From an uncultured Lachnospiraceae bacterium (lineage in GTDB: Bacteria; Bacillota; Clostridia; Lachnospirales; Lachnospiraceae), in assembly GCA_910577655.1 (NCBI GenBank), contig CAJTOW010000093.1, positions 1 through 15,271 on the forward strand: a stretch of 15,271 bases of DNA. The letters are read 5' to 3'. Shown here in pieces: positions 1 through 6,624 of this stretch; positions within the stretch are counted from its first letter, which is position 1, and each line of letters begins with the position of its first letter. Below the pieces are notes generated by a model. It was not told the DNA's origin. It made no database searches and saw only the letters and a program-made list of their open reading frames with translations. Both the position numbers and the translations under genes were made by a program.

Positions 1-1079
1 GGGGATCTGGCAGCAGTCACCGGCACACAAAATGCCTTCAGGATCCCGTCGAACCGCCGCCAGCTCCCCGCCGGAACCTCCCTGACCTGCTTATCCACCG
101 GGATCCCGGCCTCCCGCAGCAGCGCCCCGGAAAGCTTCTTCTGGAGCACCCCGTTCATCAGCTCCCCGCACTGCCTGTCCGGGAAATGCCTCCGTCTGGC
201 ATCCATCCATTCTTTCAGCTCCTCACGGCTCCGTGACGGAAGGAAATCCACCACAGCCTCCACCTTCTTCTTCCCGGCCAGGGCCCGGGCGGCAAACCGG
301 CTCACCTGAAAGGTGGGAATGCCGGAAATCCCGTAGTCCGTAAGCTGAAGCTCTCCTATATCCTCTGCTTCCACAACTCCTTCTACCAGAATCGTCACCC
401 GTGCCTCACACCGGATTCCCGCTACCTGCTTAAAGATCCTCCCGCCGCAGCGAAGCTGCACCAGGGCAGGAAGGGGCTCAATCACCCGGTGCCCCAGGGA
501 TTCCGCCAGCCCATACCCGCTTCCGTCTGATCCTGTCACCGGCGCGGCCTTTGACCCTGCAGCCAGGATCACCACATCTCCACGGTATGACTTCCCCGGC
601 ACTGCGGCGGCACTTCTGCTGCTGTCCACATGATCCGTCTCCAGCAAAAATCCTCCGCCCTTCTCCCGCCTTATGTACCGGACATTACATCCTGTCTCTA
701 TCCGGATTCCCAGATGCCGGATCTCCATAAGAAGCGCATCCAGCACAGCCGAGGCCTGATCTGAATAAGGGTATATATATCCGCTGCGTTCCCTGGTCAC
801 GATCCCCAGCCCGTCAAAGAATTCCAGCGCAGCCTTTACCGGGAAATGACCGATCACCTGCATCGGGAATCCCGGCTGTGAACCACGGTAGCAGCTCCCG
901 TCCATCTTAAGATTGGTCAGATTGCACCTGCCGTTTCCCGTAGACAGAATCTTCCTCCCCGGTGTCTCCTTATGCTCCAGAACCGTCACCTGGGCCCCCT
1001 GTCTGGCCGCCCCAATAGCCGCCACCAGTCCCGAAGCCCCTCCACCAACGATCACCACCTGCCGTCTCTTCACCTTCAT
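1..1079 (-). CDS. NAD(P)/FAD-dependent oxidoreductase, HI0933/BaiN family (3' end beyond window)
   Basis: I translated this frame directly, because it has no stop inside the window. The N-terminus carries a Rossmann FAD-binding motif, VVIVGGGASGL (residues 8-18, GGGASG at 12-17), with the acidic residue that ends the second strand at E35. The family signature GRKILSTGNGRCNLTN follows at about 41-56. A later LAAGSKAAPVTGSDGSGY stretch matches the second FAD-contact region. This combination is diagnostic of the HI0933/YhiN/BaiN flavoprotein family, whose Clostridium scindens member BaiN has been linked to bile-acid 7-alpha-dehydroxylation. Most members have no known substrate, so that role should not be assumed here. 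About 359 codons are present of a usual 400-420, and the C-terminus lies off the left edge. ATG at 1079 is preceded by an AAGGAAGAG ribosome binding site. The gene has its own sigma-A promoter, so it is probably not dependent on the sporulation operon upstream. Confidence 0.93.
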   Translation of the reverse strand, partial: MKVKRRQVVIVGGGASGLVAAIGAARQGAQVTVLEHKETPGRKILSTGNGRCNLTNLKMDGSCYRGSQPGFPMQVIGHFPVKAALEFFDGLGIVTRERSGYIYPYSDQASAVLDALLMEIRHLGIRIETGCNVRYIRREKGGGFLLETDHVDSSRSAAAVPGKSYRGDVVILAAGSKAAPVTGSDGSGYGLAESLGHRVIEPLPALVQLRCGGRIFKQVAGIRCEARVTILVEGVVEAEDIGELQLTDYGISGIPTFQVSRFAARALAGKKKVEAVVDFLPSRSREELKEWMDARRRHFPDRQCGELMNGVLQKKLSGALLREAGIPVDKQVREVPAGSWRRFDGILKAFCVPVTAARS

Positions 1080-1117
1080 CCTCCGACTCTTCCTTACTTT
1101 TCACAATAAGCTTATAA

Positions 1118-1145
1118 GGCGGCAAAAGCAGTCCTATTTGCCGCC
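1118..1145 (-). promoter_or_regulatory. Inverted repeat in 5' leader of the flavoprotein gene
   Basis: A perfect 9-bp inverted repeat (GGCGGCAAA / TTTGCCGCC, arms 1118-1126 and 1137-1145, 10-nt spacer) lies between the predicted promoter and the start codon at 1079. A separate 10-bp palindrome ATAAGCTTAT follows at 1106-1115. No U-tract follows the hairpin, so it is not an intrinsic terminator. It could be an operator or an mRNA-stability hairpin; the sequence does not decide between them. Confidence 0.4.
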
Positions 1146-1162
1146 CGCCTGAACTGTTACCT

Positions 1163-1191
1163 ATTGTAGCCGGATTACCTGCGGTTTTCAA
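1163..1191 (-). promoter_or_regulatory. Sigma-A promoter of the flavoprotein gene
   Basis: On the minus strand TTGAAA (1191-1186) and TACAAT (1168-1163) are separated by exactly 17 bp. This is a near-consensus housekeeping promoter. Transcription would start around 1156, giving a leader of about 75 nt that contains the inverted repeat at 1118-1145. Confidence 0.7.
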
Positions 1192-1298
1192 GTATAATTT
1201 TCTGACATGCCCTGACACTGCGGCGGATCCCTTCAGCGGTACAATTCCTTTTTGTACCAGGCATTGGCCCACTTATTGAGCAGGGATGCCGCCATCCC

Positions 1299-1742
1299 TC
1301 AACTGGTATAGGACTCCAGGTAATGGAACACCTCCATCATATCCGAAAACCATATCCCCTCCCGCAATCTCCCCTGCTCCCGCATAGGAAAATCCGTAAT
1401 CGGAATGTGGGTATACAGGCAGATGGTCTTCTTGTCCCTGGCAAACACCAGCAGAAACCCATCCTCCGCCACCAGATAGAACACCTCCTGGTCCCTGCTC
1501 TCTTCCTGCTTCGTTCTCTCTTCCTTTACATCCTCCTGTTCAAGAGTCTCCGGCCTGGGCTCCACCTTCCTCTGGCTGACTACCTCCCGTGTCTCAGCCT
1601 CCGTGGACACCAGGGCCTCCCTCTGGGCCTGGTTCTGGACCCGCAGCATCCGGTTCCTGTAGCGCATGATCCCGAAACCAGCCGCCAGACAGATCACACT
1701 GGTCATTACAAACAATAAAAAACAGATACGGTATCTTTTCAT
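1299..1742 (-). CDS. Membrane-anchored BofC-like protein
   Basis: The protein is 147 residues. It has a short basic N-terminus, one transmembrane helix (about residues 5-25), then a Glu/Arg/Gln-rich, probably coiled or disordered linker (about 28-86). A compact C-terminal domain (about 87-147) contains FYLVAEDGFLLVF and ends with LESYTS. The order (acidic-aromatic strand, a Thr/Ile-Pro turn, REGIWF, then a terminal helix ending LESYTS) resembles the C-terminal domain of BofC, the intermembrane-space regulator of pro-sigma-K processing in Bacillus. I infer this from pattern memory, not from a search. An upstream in-frame ATG at 1793 exists. I chose ATG 1742 because GGAGG lies 7 nt before it and because the extra 17 residues would break the membrane anchor. 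The neighbouring sporulation genes yqfC and yqfD fit a spore role. Confidence 0.72.
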   Translation of the reverse strand: MKRYRICFLLFVMTSVICLAAGFGIMRYRNRMLRVQNQAQREALVSTEAETREVVSQRKVEPRPETLEQEDVKEERTKQEESRDQEVFYLVAEDGFLLVFARDKKTICLYTHIPITDFPMREQGRLREGIWFSDMMEVFHYLESYTS

Positions 1743-1762
1743 ATAAACGCCTCCATGAAAGA

Positions 1763-1791
1763 TAGTATCTGCTTTTTTTATCCATTTATAC
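1763..1791 (-). promoter_or_regulatory. Possible sigma-G-type promoter before the BofC-like gene
   Basis: On the minus strand GTATA (1791-1787) and GATACTA (1769-1763) are separated by 17 bp. They resemble the forespore sigma-G elements GHATR and CATNHTA, with one mismatch in the -10 and a spacer about 1 bp short. The predicted start, about 1756, lies just upstream of the GGAGG at 1754-1750. Bacillus bofC is known to be sigma-G dependent. The match is suggestive only. Confidence 0.3.
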
Positions 1792-1833
1792 ATGCCGCTA
1801 AAACCGTCCGGACAGCAGTCAGCCGCCGTTATG

Positions 1834-2994
1834 CTACTCGATCACCGTCTTCTCGTGATCTGCCGTAGACATGATGCACACCCAGGTCTTCCCGGGATTC
1901 AGCAGTATCTCCTTCTCATCCGGGCCATAATAGTGGGTCACTCCGAACTCCCCGTCCTTTTTCCAGGTGATCTTTTCTGCCTTCCCGTTGGTCACGTAAT
2001 ACCCCCAGGAATCGTCATGCACATTGATATTCCGGTACTGGGTAGTGGCATAGAAGCCGTCGGGGCAGTACTGGAACAAAATGTTCTTTACCGCGATAGG
2101 CCCCTCATTCCCCTTGTGCTCTGCGCCGTACTGGTAACGGTGATAAAGCCCGTCCGCCTCGTCGAACTCAAACCAGGGCTGATTGTAGGGGTAGCCGGGA
2201 GTCACCTTGTAGGCATTCATCACATCCTCGCCTTCCAGTTCCACCGGCTTGTCCTCCCTGGCAAAAAGATAATGCCCCTCATAGGATTCGTCATACTCCT
2301 GGGAATATCCCAGAGCTTCAATGGCCTTCTGGATTTTGTCAAAGCTGGCATAGGCATTGTGGGGCCTTTTCCGGTCCGAAGAGCGGAAGAAGGCATTGCC
2401 CCCCAGGCCCTCGATGCCGTTGATGTTGTCTACATTTTTCAGATAAGGTCTGGCGAAGGTACTCTGGCCGAAATGGGCGTAAATGGCATCAAACTCCCTG
2501 GCAAAATATGTATAATAGGTACGGCAGCTCCGCACAGAGCCGATCCGTTCCAGATCATCGTAGTCCTCTATAATGGCCATATAGCGGTTCATGGTCCCCT
2601 CTACCGGGGCCTCATACACCACTCCTGCCCGGTTGATCCCGTACTGGGGGAGAGCCTCCTTGTCATTGCTCATCATAATAGCCAGAGGCCTGCGGTTGCC
2701 CTGGCTGACCGGCACCAGCTCACCGGTGAGATAGCTGCGGATCATGCCGTCTTTCTCCACCCGCTCCTCCGGCTCTGGTTCCGTCTCCGGCTCCGTGGTC
2801 TCTGGCTCGATCCAGATAGTCTCCGGCTCGGTCTCGATGGTAATGTCAGCCTCCGGTTCAGTCTCCGGCAGACTGATGTAGGCATCCGAGGATGCCATCT
2901 TACTGCAGCCGCACAGCAGCGCCATGACCAGTATCAGAAAGCCTGTCCCCTGTATCCATTTCCGTGCCCTGTGAAGCCTTCCCCCTCTTCTCAT
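1834..2994 (-). CDS. DUF3048 (YerB-family) lipoprotein
   Basis: This is a secreted, lipid-anchored protein of 386 residues. Basic residues 1-12 and a hydrophobic stretch lead into the lipobox LLCGC, with the predicted acylated cysteine at 30. Residues about 40-80 are a Glu/Thr/Pro-rich linker. The body carries the DUF3048 hallmarks: RPLAIMMSNDKEALPQYGI, then AGVVYEAPVEG, RYMAI, and IGSVRSCRTYYTYFA with FDAIYAHFG. B. subtilis YerB is the best-known relative. Its biochemical role is not established, although the domain is linked to the cell envelope. The start codon overlaps the ybeY stop by 4 nt (ATGA), which points to translational coupling within the same transcript. Placement downstream of ybeY is typical of Lachnospiraceae, as far as I recall. 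Confidence 0.92.
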   Translation of the reverse strand: MRRGGRLHRARKWIQGTGFLILVMALLCGCSKMASSDAYISLPETEPEADITIETEPETIWIEPETTEPETEPEPEERVEKDGMIRSYLTGELVPVSQGNRRPLAIMMSNDKEALPQYGINRAGVVYEAPVEGTMNRYMAIIEDYDDLERIGSVRSCRTYYTYFAREFDAIYAHFGQSTFARPYLKNVDNINGIEGLGGNAFFRSSDRKRPHNAYASFDKIQKAIEALGYSQEYDESYEGHYLFAREDKPVELEGEDVMNAYKVTPGYPYNQPWFEFDEADGLYHRYQYGAEHKGNEGPIAVKNILFQYCPDGFYATTQYRNINVHDDSWGYYVTNGKAEKITWKKDGEFGVTHYYGPDEKEILLNPGKTWVCIMSTADHEKTVIE

Positions 2995-3488
2995 CTGTGA
3001 TAACCCTTTCCCGATAATATATCGTCCTGCCTGCGTTCCATCTCCTCCCGCTCCGCATCGTCCATGTGGTCATAGCCACACAGATGAAGCATACTGTGGG
3101 CCAGAAGAAATGCCAGCTCCCTCTCCCTGGAATGCCCATACTTTTCTGCCTGCTCCATCACCTTCTCCACAGAGATGATAATATCCCCCAACACCAGCTC
3201 TCCTGTCTCCGGGTCAAAGCAGTCCTCTACCGAATCCTCCACATGGCTGAAATCCGATTCCTTCTCAAACTCCAGCATGGGAAAAGACAATACATCCGTG
3301 GGGGCGTCAATCTGGCGGTGATCCCGGTTCAGCTCCCGGATGGATGCATTGTCCGTCAGGATCACGCTGACCTCGGCTTCATAGGGGCACTGCTCATAGT
3401 CCAGCGCCGCCGGAACGATATCATGGATGATCCGCTCCCATGGGATATCCATCTGGATCTCTGTCTCATATTCAATCTGGATCGTCAT
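2991..3488 (-). CDS. ybeY: Endoribonuclease YbeY (rRNA maturation factor)
   Basis: YbeY is a single-strand-specific metallo-endoribonuclease needed for 16S rRNA 3'-end maturation and late 70S ribosome quality control in the cytoplasm. The zinc-binding motif HSMLHLCGYDH is present, giving ligands H131, H135 and H141 in the canonical HxxxHxxxxxH pattern. The upstream signature residues are also there: LNRDHRQIDAPTDVLSFP around 53-70, and LGDIIIS around 100-106. At 165 residues the length is normal for Firmicutes. It starts 9 nt after the phoH stop and ends in a 4-nt overlap with the DUF3048 gene. This phoH-ybeY pairing is conserved across bacteria. A C-terminal extension after the motif (EREEMERRQDDIL) is normal. 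Confidence 0.98.
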   Translation of the reverse strand: MTIQIEYETEIQMDIPWERIIHDIVPAALDYEQCPYEAEVSVILTDNASIRELNRDHRQIDAPTDVLSFPMLEFEKESDFSHVEDSVEDCFDPETGELVLGDIIISVEKVMEQAEKYGHSRERELAFLLAHSMLHLCGYDHMDDAEREEMERRQDDILSGKGYHR

Positions 3489-3497
3489 AAGCCCTGT

Positions 3498-4517
3498 TTA
3501 CCTTTCCCTTCTCTGGGACCGTTTCATCCGCTCCCGTCCTGCCATTTTCCCCTTCTTGTCTTCCTTTTTTTCGTAATCATCGTAGGCCTGTACGATCTTC
3601 TGGACCAGTGGATGACGGACCACGTCGCTGCTGGTCAGGGTACAGAATCCGATATCCTCGATCTTGTGCAGAACCTTCATGGCCATGTCCAGCCCTGATA
3701 CCGCATCCCCCGGAAGATCCTTCTGGGTCTTATCCCCGGTGACAATGACCTTGGAACCGAATCCGATCCTGGTCAGGAACATCTTCATCTGGGCCGGGGT
3801 GGTATTCTGGGCCTCATCCAGGATAATGTAGGCATTGTCCAGGGTCCGGCCCCGCATGTAGGCCAGAGGCGCCACCTCGATAAGACCCTTCTCCGAATTG
3901 TGGAGAAAGCTCTCTGCCCCCATGATCTGGTAGAGGGCATCATAGAGAGGACGGAGGTAGGGATCGATCTTGCTCTGTAAATCCCCTGGAAGGAATCCCA
4001 GCTTCTCCCCCGCCTCAATGGCCGGACGTGTCAGGATGATCCGGTTCACCTCCCCGCTTTTGAATGCCTGGATCGCCATAGCCATAGCCAGATAGGTCTT
4101 GCCTGTACCGGCAGGCCCGATACCAAAGACGATCATCTTCTTCCGGATGGTATCCACATAGTTCTTCTGGCCCAGGGTTTTGGGCTTTACCGGCCTGCCG
4201 TTGATGGTGCGGCATATGATATCCTTGTCGATCTCCAGAATCTCCTGATCCGATTCGGTAAATGACAGCGACAGCGCGTAGTCCACATTCTGCTCGGTGA
4301 TGGTGTTCCCCCGTCTGGACAGCTCCACCAGGGTATTGAATACACTCTTTGCCTTCTGGACCATCTGCTCAGGCCCGATCAGCTTTATGGCCCCGTCCCG
4401 CGCCACAATGGTCACATGAAGGGTCCTCTCGATTTTCTTGAGATATCCGTCAAAGGGTCCGCAGACATTCTTCTCCTGCTCTGCGGGGATATCGATCATT
4501 GTCTCAATTACACTCAT
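3498..4517 (-). CDS. phoH: PhoH-family ATPase
   Basis: PhoH-like P-loop ATPases belong to the helicase-like superfamily and are thought to act in RNA metabolism with YbeY, whose gene follows 9 nt downstream. Walker A is GPAGTGKT (residues 134-141) and Walker B is IILDEAQ (231-237). The family stretches TRPAIEAGEKLGFLPGDL and VTGDKTQKDLPG are intact. Residues 1-110 form the usual N-terminal part that precedes the ATPase core in this subfamily. The basic tail (KKEDKKGKMAGRERMKRSQ) is expected to be disordered. Start ATG 4517 has AGGAGAG about 12 nt upstream, a slightly long spacing. Its leader of about 147 nt is largely built of a 38-bp tandem repeat. A 17-codon open frame beginning in the last repeat ends in an ATGA overlap with this start. 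Confidence 0.97.
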   Translation of the reverse strand: MSVIETMIDIPAEQEKNVCGPFDGYLKKIERTLHVTIVARDGAIKLIGPEQMVQKAKSVFNTLVELSRRGNTITEQNVDYALSLSFTESDQEILEIDKDIICRTINGRPVKPKTLGQKNYVDTIRKKMIVFGIGPAGTGKTYLAMAMAIQAFKSGEVNRIILTRPAIEAGEKLGFLPGDLQSKIDPYLRPLYDALYQIMGAESFLHNSEKGLIEVAPLAYMRGRTLDNAYIILDEAQNTTPAQMKMFLTRIGFGSKVIVTGDKTQKDLPGDAVSGLDMAMKVLHKIEDIGFCTLTSSDVVRHPLVQKIVQAYDDYEKKEDKKGKMAGRERMKRSQRRER

Positions 4518-4549
4518 TCAGCTGTACTCTCTCCTCTGTCTGATTGATA

Positions 4550-4682
4550 GCAGCCGCCGGTTCCCATTCCCTTCCGGTCTGTCCGGGGCTGCTGCCGGTT
4601 CCCATTCCCTTCCGGTCTGCCCGGGGCTGCTGCCGGTTCTCATTCCCTTCCGGTCTGTCCGGGCTTATTGCTGGTTCTCATT
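4550..4682. repeat. 38-bp tandem repeat, 3.5 copies, across the yqfD stop and phoH leader
   Basis: Three full copies (4645-4682, 4607-4644, 4569-4606) and a 19-bp partial copy (4550-4568) follow one another with an exact 38-bp period and only a few substitutions. The copy at 4645-4682 contains the last codons and TAA stop of yqfD. The others look like serial duplications of that gene end into the spacer before phoH. Since 38 is not a multiple of 3, the frame shifts from copy to copy, so the array is not a protein repeat. Each unit contains CGGAAGGGAATG, a Shine-Dalgarno-like string abutting an ATG. Confidence 0.92.
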
Positions 4683-5900
4683 TTCTGCCACTGGCTCTGG
4701 CGGCTCATAAAGGATTCTCTGCCGGGTTCCGATCTTCTGCTCCAGGACAAATTCCCCCTGAATCTCGTAATAGGAACCTTTATCTTGTATTTTAACATTA
4801 TTTTCAATTATTGGCACCCCTTTTTTGAGAAAATTTTGGAGCTTTTCCTGGTGAATGTTCTCTTTTTTGGCTAAAACTTCCTCATTTGTCAGAAACTGTT
4901 CATAAAGGATGTATTCTTTTTTCTGGATCCTGCTGATCCAGACCGGGAAATAGAAATCGTCAAACAGGCAGAGCTGCCGCTCTGTAACCATGGTCTGCCA
5001 GTTGTACTCTGTATCCCAGGGAAGCATCCAGACAAAATCCACCGGCCCCAGACGCAGCCCCAGTCCCTGGCGCTCCCGGCCGCTGTAGGCGCGGACAGTC
5101 CGGAACTTTGACAGCTTTTCCTGGTAGCCAGAAAAGGTACGGGCATAGATATCCGCATCTGCACACACCTGGTTCTCCTTCACCAGCTTTTCACTGTCAT
5201 CATAGATGGGGATCCTGCCGCTGACCAGGATCTGGCCAGTCTCCACCTGATCCCCGATCCGCACCTGGGGCCTGCCCTGGCGGACGATCATCCTGGTGAC
5301 GGTTCCCGGCATATCTGCCACCAGGTCGGAGGGTTCCGGCTCTTCATGCTCTTTTACAGGCACGCCGTCATTTTCCTTGACCCGGATCAGAAGCTGGGTG
5401 CCGGATATCCTGGCCGATACCCAGATAATCTCCGGAAAGCTGCTTCGGATATTCTCTTCCAGCGCGTCACAGTCCACCTTGTGCTTTAAGATCCCATAGC
5501 GGATCTCCTGGGAATCCAGATAGTGAAGGAAGGAATCATCGGATATGGTGTAATTGCCGGTGACCGAAATCGCCCACAGGAAACGCGACATAAAAAACAG
5601 GATGCCAAAGAAAACCAGGATCCCCGCCGCATACCCTTTACGCCTACGGTTCCTTTGTAAAAAAAAAGGAAGGCCGCGCCTTCCCGCGATCCTCACACGG
5701 ACGCCCGCCTTTCTCACATAGGGACGGATCCTGTAGAAATCCTTCAGACCCACTGAAAATTCATAACCGGATTTTTTGCACTGCAGGTCCCAGACCTCGA
5801 TCCGGTTAGTACGGCACAGATTGAAAAACCGTTCCGGCGCTGCCCCTGTCAGCCGCAGCCGCAGACAGCCCCTGATCTGGTTGCTGATCTTTTCTTTCAT
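4665..5900 (-). CDS. yqfD: Sporulation protein YqfD
   Basis: YqfD is a membrane protein expressed in the sporulating mother cell and widespread in endospore formers; its molecular function is unknown. The N-terminal domain contains LRLRLTGAAPERFFNLC, a family signature. A basic segment and a hydrophobic helix (about residues 90-112, AAGILVFFGILFFMSRFLWAI) follow. The large C-terminal part is predicted outside the membrane and contains VTGNYTI, IIWVSARISGTQLLIRVKE, and DLVADMPGTVTRMIVRQG with GDQVETGQILVSG, a biotinyl/HlyD-like stretch typical of YqfD. At about 411 residues the length matches the family. Two ATGs lie 6 nt apart. I prefer 5900 because the AGGGAG site is 9 nt upstream, but 5906 is possible. 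yqfC ends 11-17 nt upstream. The C-terminal codons form the first unit of the 38-bp repeat. Confidence 0.95.
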   Translation of the reverse strand: MKEKISNQIRGCLRLRLTGAAPERFFNLCRTNRIEVWDLQCKKSGYEFSVGLKDFYRIRPYVRKAGVRVRIAGRRGLPFFLQRNRRRKGYAAGILVFFGILFFMSRFLWAISVTGNYTISDDSFLHYLDSQEIRYGILKHKVDCDALEENIRSSFPEIIWVSARISGTQLLIRVKENDGVPVKEHEEPEPSDLVADMPGTVTRMIVRQGRPQVRIGDQVETGQILVSGRIPIYDDSEKLVKENQVCADADIYARTFSGYQEKLSKFRTVRAYSGRERQGLGLRLGPVDFVWMLPWDTEYNWQTMVTERQLCLFDDFYFPVWISRIQKKEYILYEQFLTNEEVLAKKENIHQEKLQNFLKKGVPIIENNVKIQDKGSYYEIQGEFVLEQKIGTRQRILYEPPEPVAENENQQ

Positions 5901-5917
5901 GAACATTTACTCCCTTG

Positions 5918-6220
5918 TCAGTCAACAAACTCCAGGGATACGATCTGCCCGGATATCTTCATCGCGTCATGGCTGTAATAATCAATGTGGAGATTCTTTC
6001 CGCTGATATGTATCTTGCACCGGCTGGCCTGCAGCCTGATCCTGGAATCGTCATAGATCAGGATCCCCCGGTAGTTCTCCACAGTCACACTGTTGCGGCC
6101 CACAAAGTTCACCAGCACATCTCCGGCCACCACATCCCTGGGAAGCTTCAGCTCCTCGGCTGCTGCCATACGCACTTTCTCAAACAAGCTCCATCCCCCC
6201 TGGCACCACTTCTCTATCAT
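5918..6220 (-). CDS. yqfC: Sporulation protein YqfC (YabP/YqfC family)
   Basis: A small cytoplasmic protein of the YabP/YqfC family, sigma-E controlled in Bacillus and of unknown molecular role. The family core is clear: LKLPRDVVAGDVLVNFVGRN, then VENYRGILIYDDSRIRL, and a final KIHISGKNLHIDYYSHDAM-type segment. The longest frame starts at ATG 6220 (100 residues), but no Shine-Dalgarno site precedes it and that ATG falls inside a possible sigma-E -10 element. A TTG at 6187 (89 residues, starting at FEKVRMAAAEE) has GGGGGG 7 nt upstream and would fit the family's usual length of about 90-95. I give the longer form and regard 6187 as a serious alternative. It is followed closely by yqfD, with which it is normally paired. 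Confidence 0.9.
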   Translation of the reverse strand: MIEKWCQGGWSLFEKVRMAAAEELKLPRDVVAGDVLVNFVGRNSVTVENYRGILIYDDSRIRLQASRCKIHISGKNLHIDYYSHDAMKISGQIVSLEFVD

Positions 6221-6247
6221 TCTACGAAAAAGTCCCCAGTCATATGA
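6219..6247 (-). promoter_or_regulatory. Possible sigma-E promoter for yqfC, inside the rpsU terminator
   Basis: On the minus strand TCATATG (6247-6241) and CGTAGAAT (6226-6219) are 14 bp apart. They match the sigma-E mother-cell consensus (KMATATT, 13-15 bp, CATACAMT) at 6 of 7 and 6 of 8 positions. The -35 sits at the centre of the rpsU terminator palindrome. Transcription would begin near 6212, downstream of the ATG at 6220. Confidence 0.4.
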
Positions 6248-6260
6248 CTGGGGACTTTTT
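6227..6260 (-). terminator. Intrinsic terminator after rpsU
   Basis: A perfect 34-bp palindrome is centred on CATATG, with arms AAAAAGTCCCCAGT and their complement. In RNA it gives a long G/C-containing stem followed by UUUUU on either strand. It begins 5 nt after the rpsU stop codon and ends 7 nt before the ATG of yqfC, so it separates constitutive rpsU expression from the sporulation genes. Some read-through into phoH-ybeY is possible. Confidence 0.88.
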
Positions 6261-6265
6261 AACTG

Positions 6266-6442
6266 CTAGTTAAATTTACGTTTTCTTGCGGCTTCAGACT
6301 TTTTCTTACGTCTGACGCTTGGCTTCTCGTAATGCTCTCTTTTACGAATCTCCTGCTGAATACCAGCTTTTGCGCAGTTTCTCTTGAATCTGCGTAAAGC
6401 GCTGTCCAGACTCTCGTTCTCCTTAACGATTACGTTCGACAT
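6266..6442 (-). CDS. rpsU: 30S ribosomal protein S21 (bS21)
   Basis: This 58-residue gene is below the size at which longer open frames are usually listed. Translation gives MSNVIVKENESLDSALRRF, then KRNCAKAGIQQEIRKREHYE and a strongly basic tail ending RKRKFN. That is a textbook Firmicute bS21. bS21 binds the 30S platform near the 16S rRNA 3' end and helps initiation. The start ATG at 6442 follows GGAGGGAGG with about a 13-nt spacer. A consensus promoter lies upstream and a strong terminator immediately follows the stop. Confidence 0.98.
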   Translation of the reverse strand: MSNVIVKENESLDSALRRFKRNCAKAGIQQEIRKREHYEKPSVRRKKKSEAARKRKFN

Positions 6443-6463
6443 AGCTCACACCCGACCTCCCTC

Positions 6464-6492
6464 CAGTTGTGTACTTGTGCATAATACAACTG
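6464..6492 (-). promoter_or_regulatory. Stem-loop in the rpsU leader next to the Shine-Dalgarno
   Basis: Arms CAGTTGT and ACAACTG (6464-6470 and 6486-6492, 15-nt loop) form a 7-bp stem. On the transcript its 3' arm ends where the GGAGGGAGG ribosome binding site (6464-6456) begins, sharing one base. Such a position could affect ribosome access, but no regulator is visible. Confidence 0.35.
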
Positions 6493-6518
6493 TTTGGGTA
6501 TTTTATAGCACTAGAATG

Positions 6519-6546
6519 ATTATAGCATAAAATCCCTATTCGTCAA
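6519..6546 (-). promoter_or_regulatory. Sigma-A promoter of rpsU
   Basis: On the minus strand TTGACG (6546-6541) and a perfect TATAAT (6524-6519) are 16 bp apart. The predicted start is near 6512, leaving a leader of about 70 nt that contains the stem-loop and ribosome binding site. Confidence 0.8.
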
Positions 6547-6584
6547 CTATTTTTTGAAAAACCTGGAGAATTTTGTTGAGCGGC

Positions 6585-6597
6585 TGTAACTGTTACA
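6585..6597. promoter_or_regulatory. Candidate operator palindrome TGTAACTGTTACA
   Basis: A perfect 13-bp palindrome with a central T lies 28 bp upstream of the predicted -35 of the response-regulator gene and about 40 bp upstream of the rpsU -35. Its size and symmetry suit a dimeric repressor or activator (GntR-type sites look similar), but I cannot name the protein. Confidence 0.35.
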
Positions 6598-6624
6598 TTT
6601 TTCTGTTAAATGCCACCCGGCAAC

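Noticed and set aside
970..1272. Minus-strand 100-codon frame over the flavoprotein start
   Set aside because: It overlaps the flavoprotein gene in another frame, crosses its promoter, and its sequence is low-complexity Gly/Glu. It is a shadow.
1792..3000. Plus-strand open frame of 402 codons
   Set aside because: It is antisense to the DUF3048 lipoprotein gene, whose minus-strand product has a lipobox and clear family motifs. The antisense product has no domain and no ribosome binding site.
4438..4795. Plus-strand frames with repeated AAGSHSLPVCPG-type peptides
   Set aside because: The repeated peptides come from the 38-bp DNA repeat read on the wrong strand. They overlap yqfD and phoH and have no support as genes.
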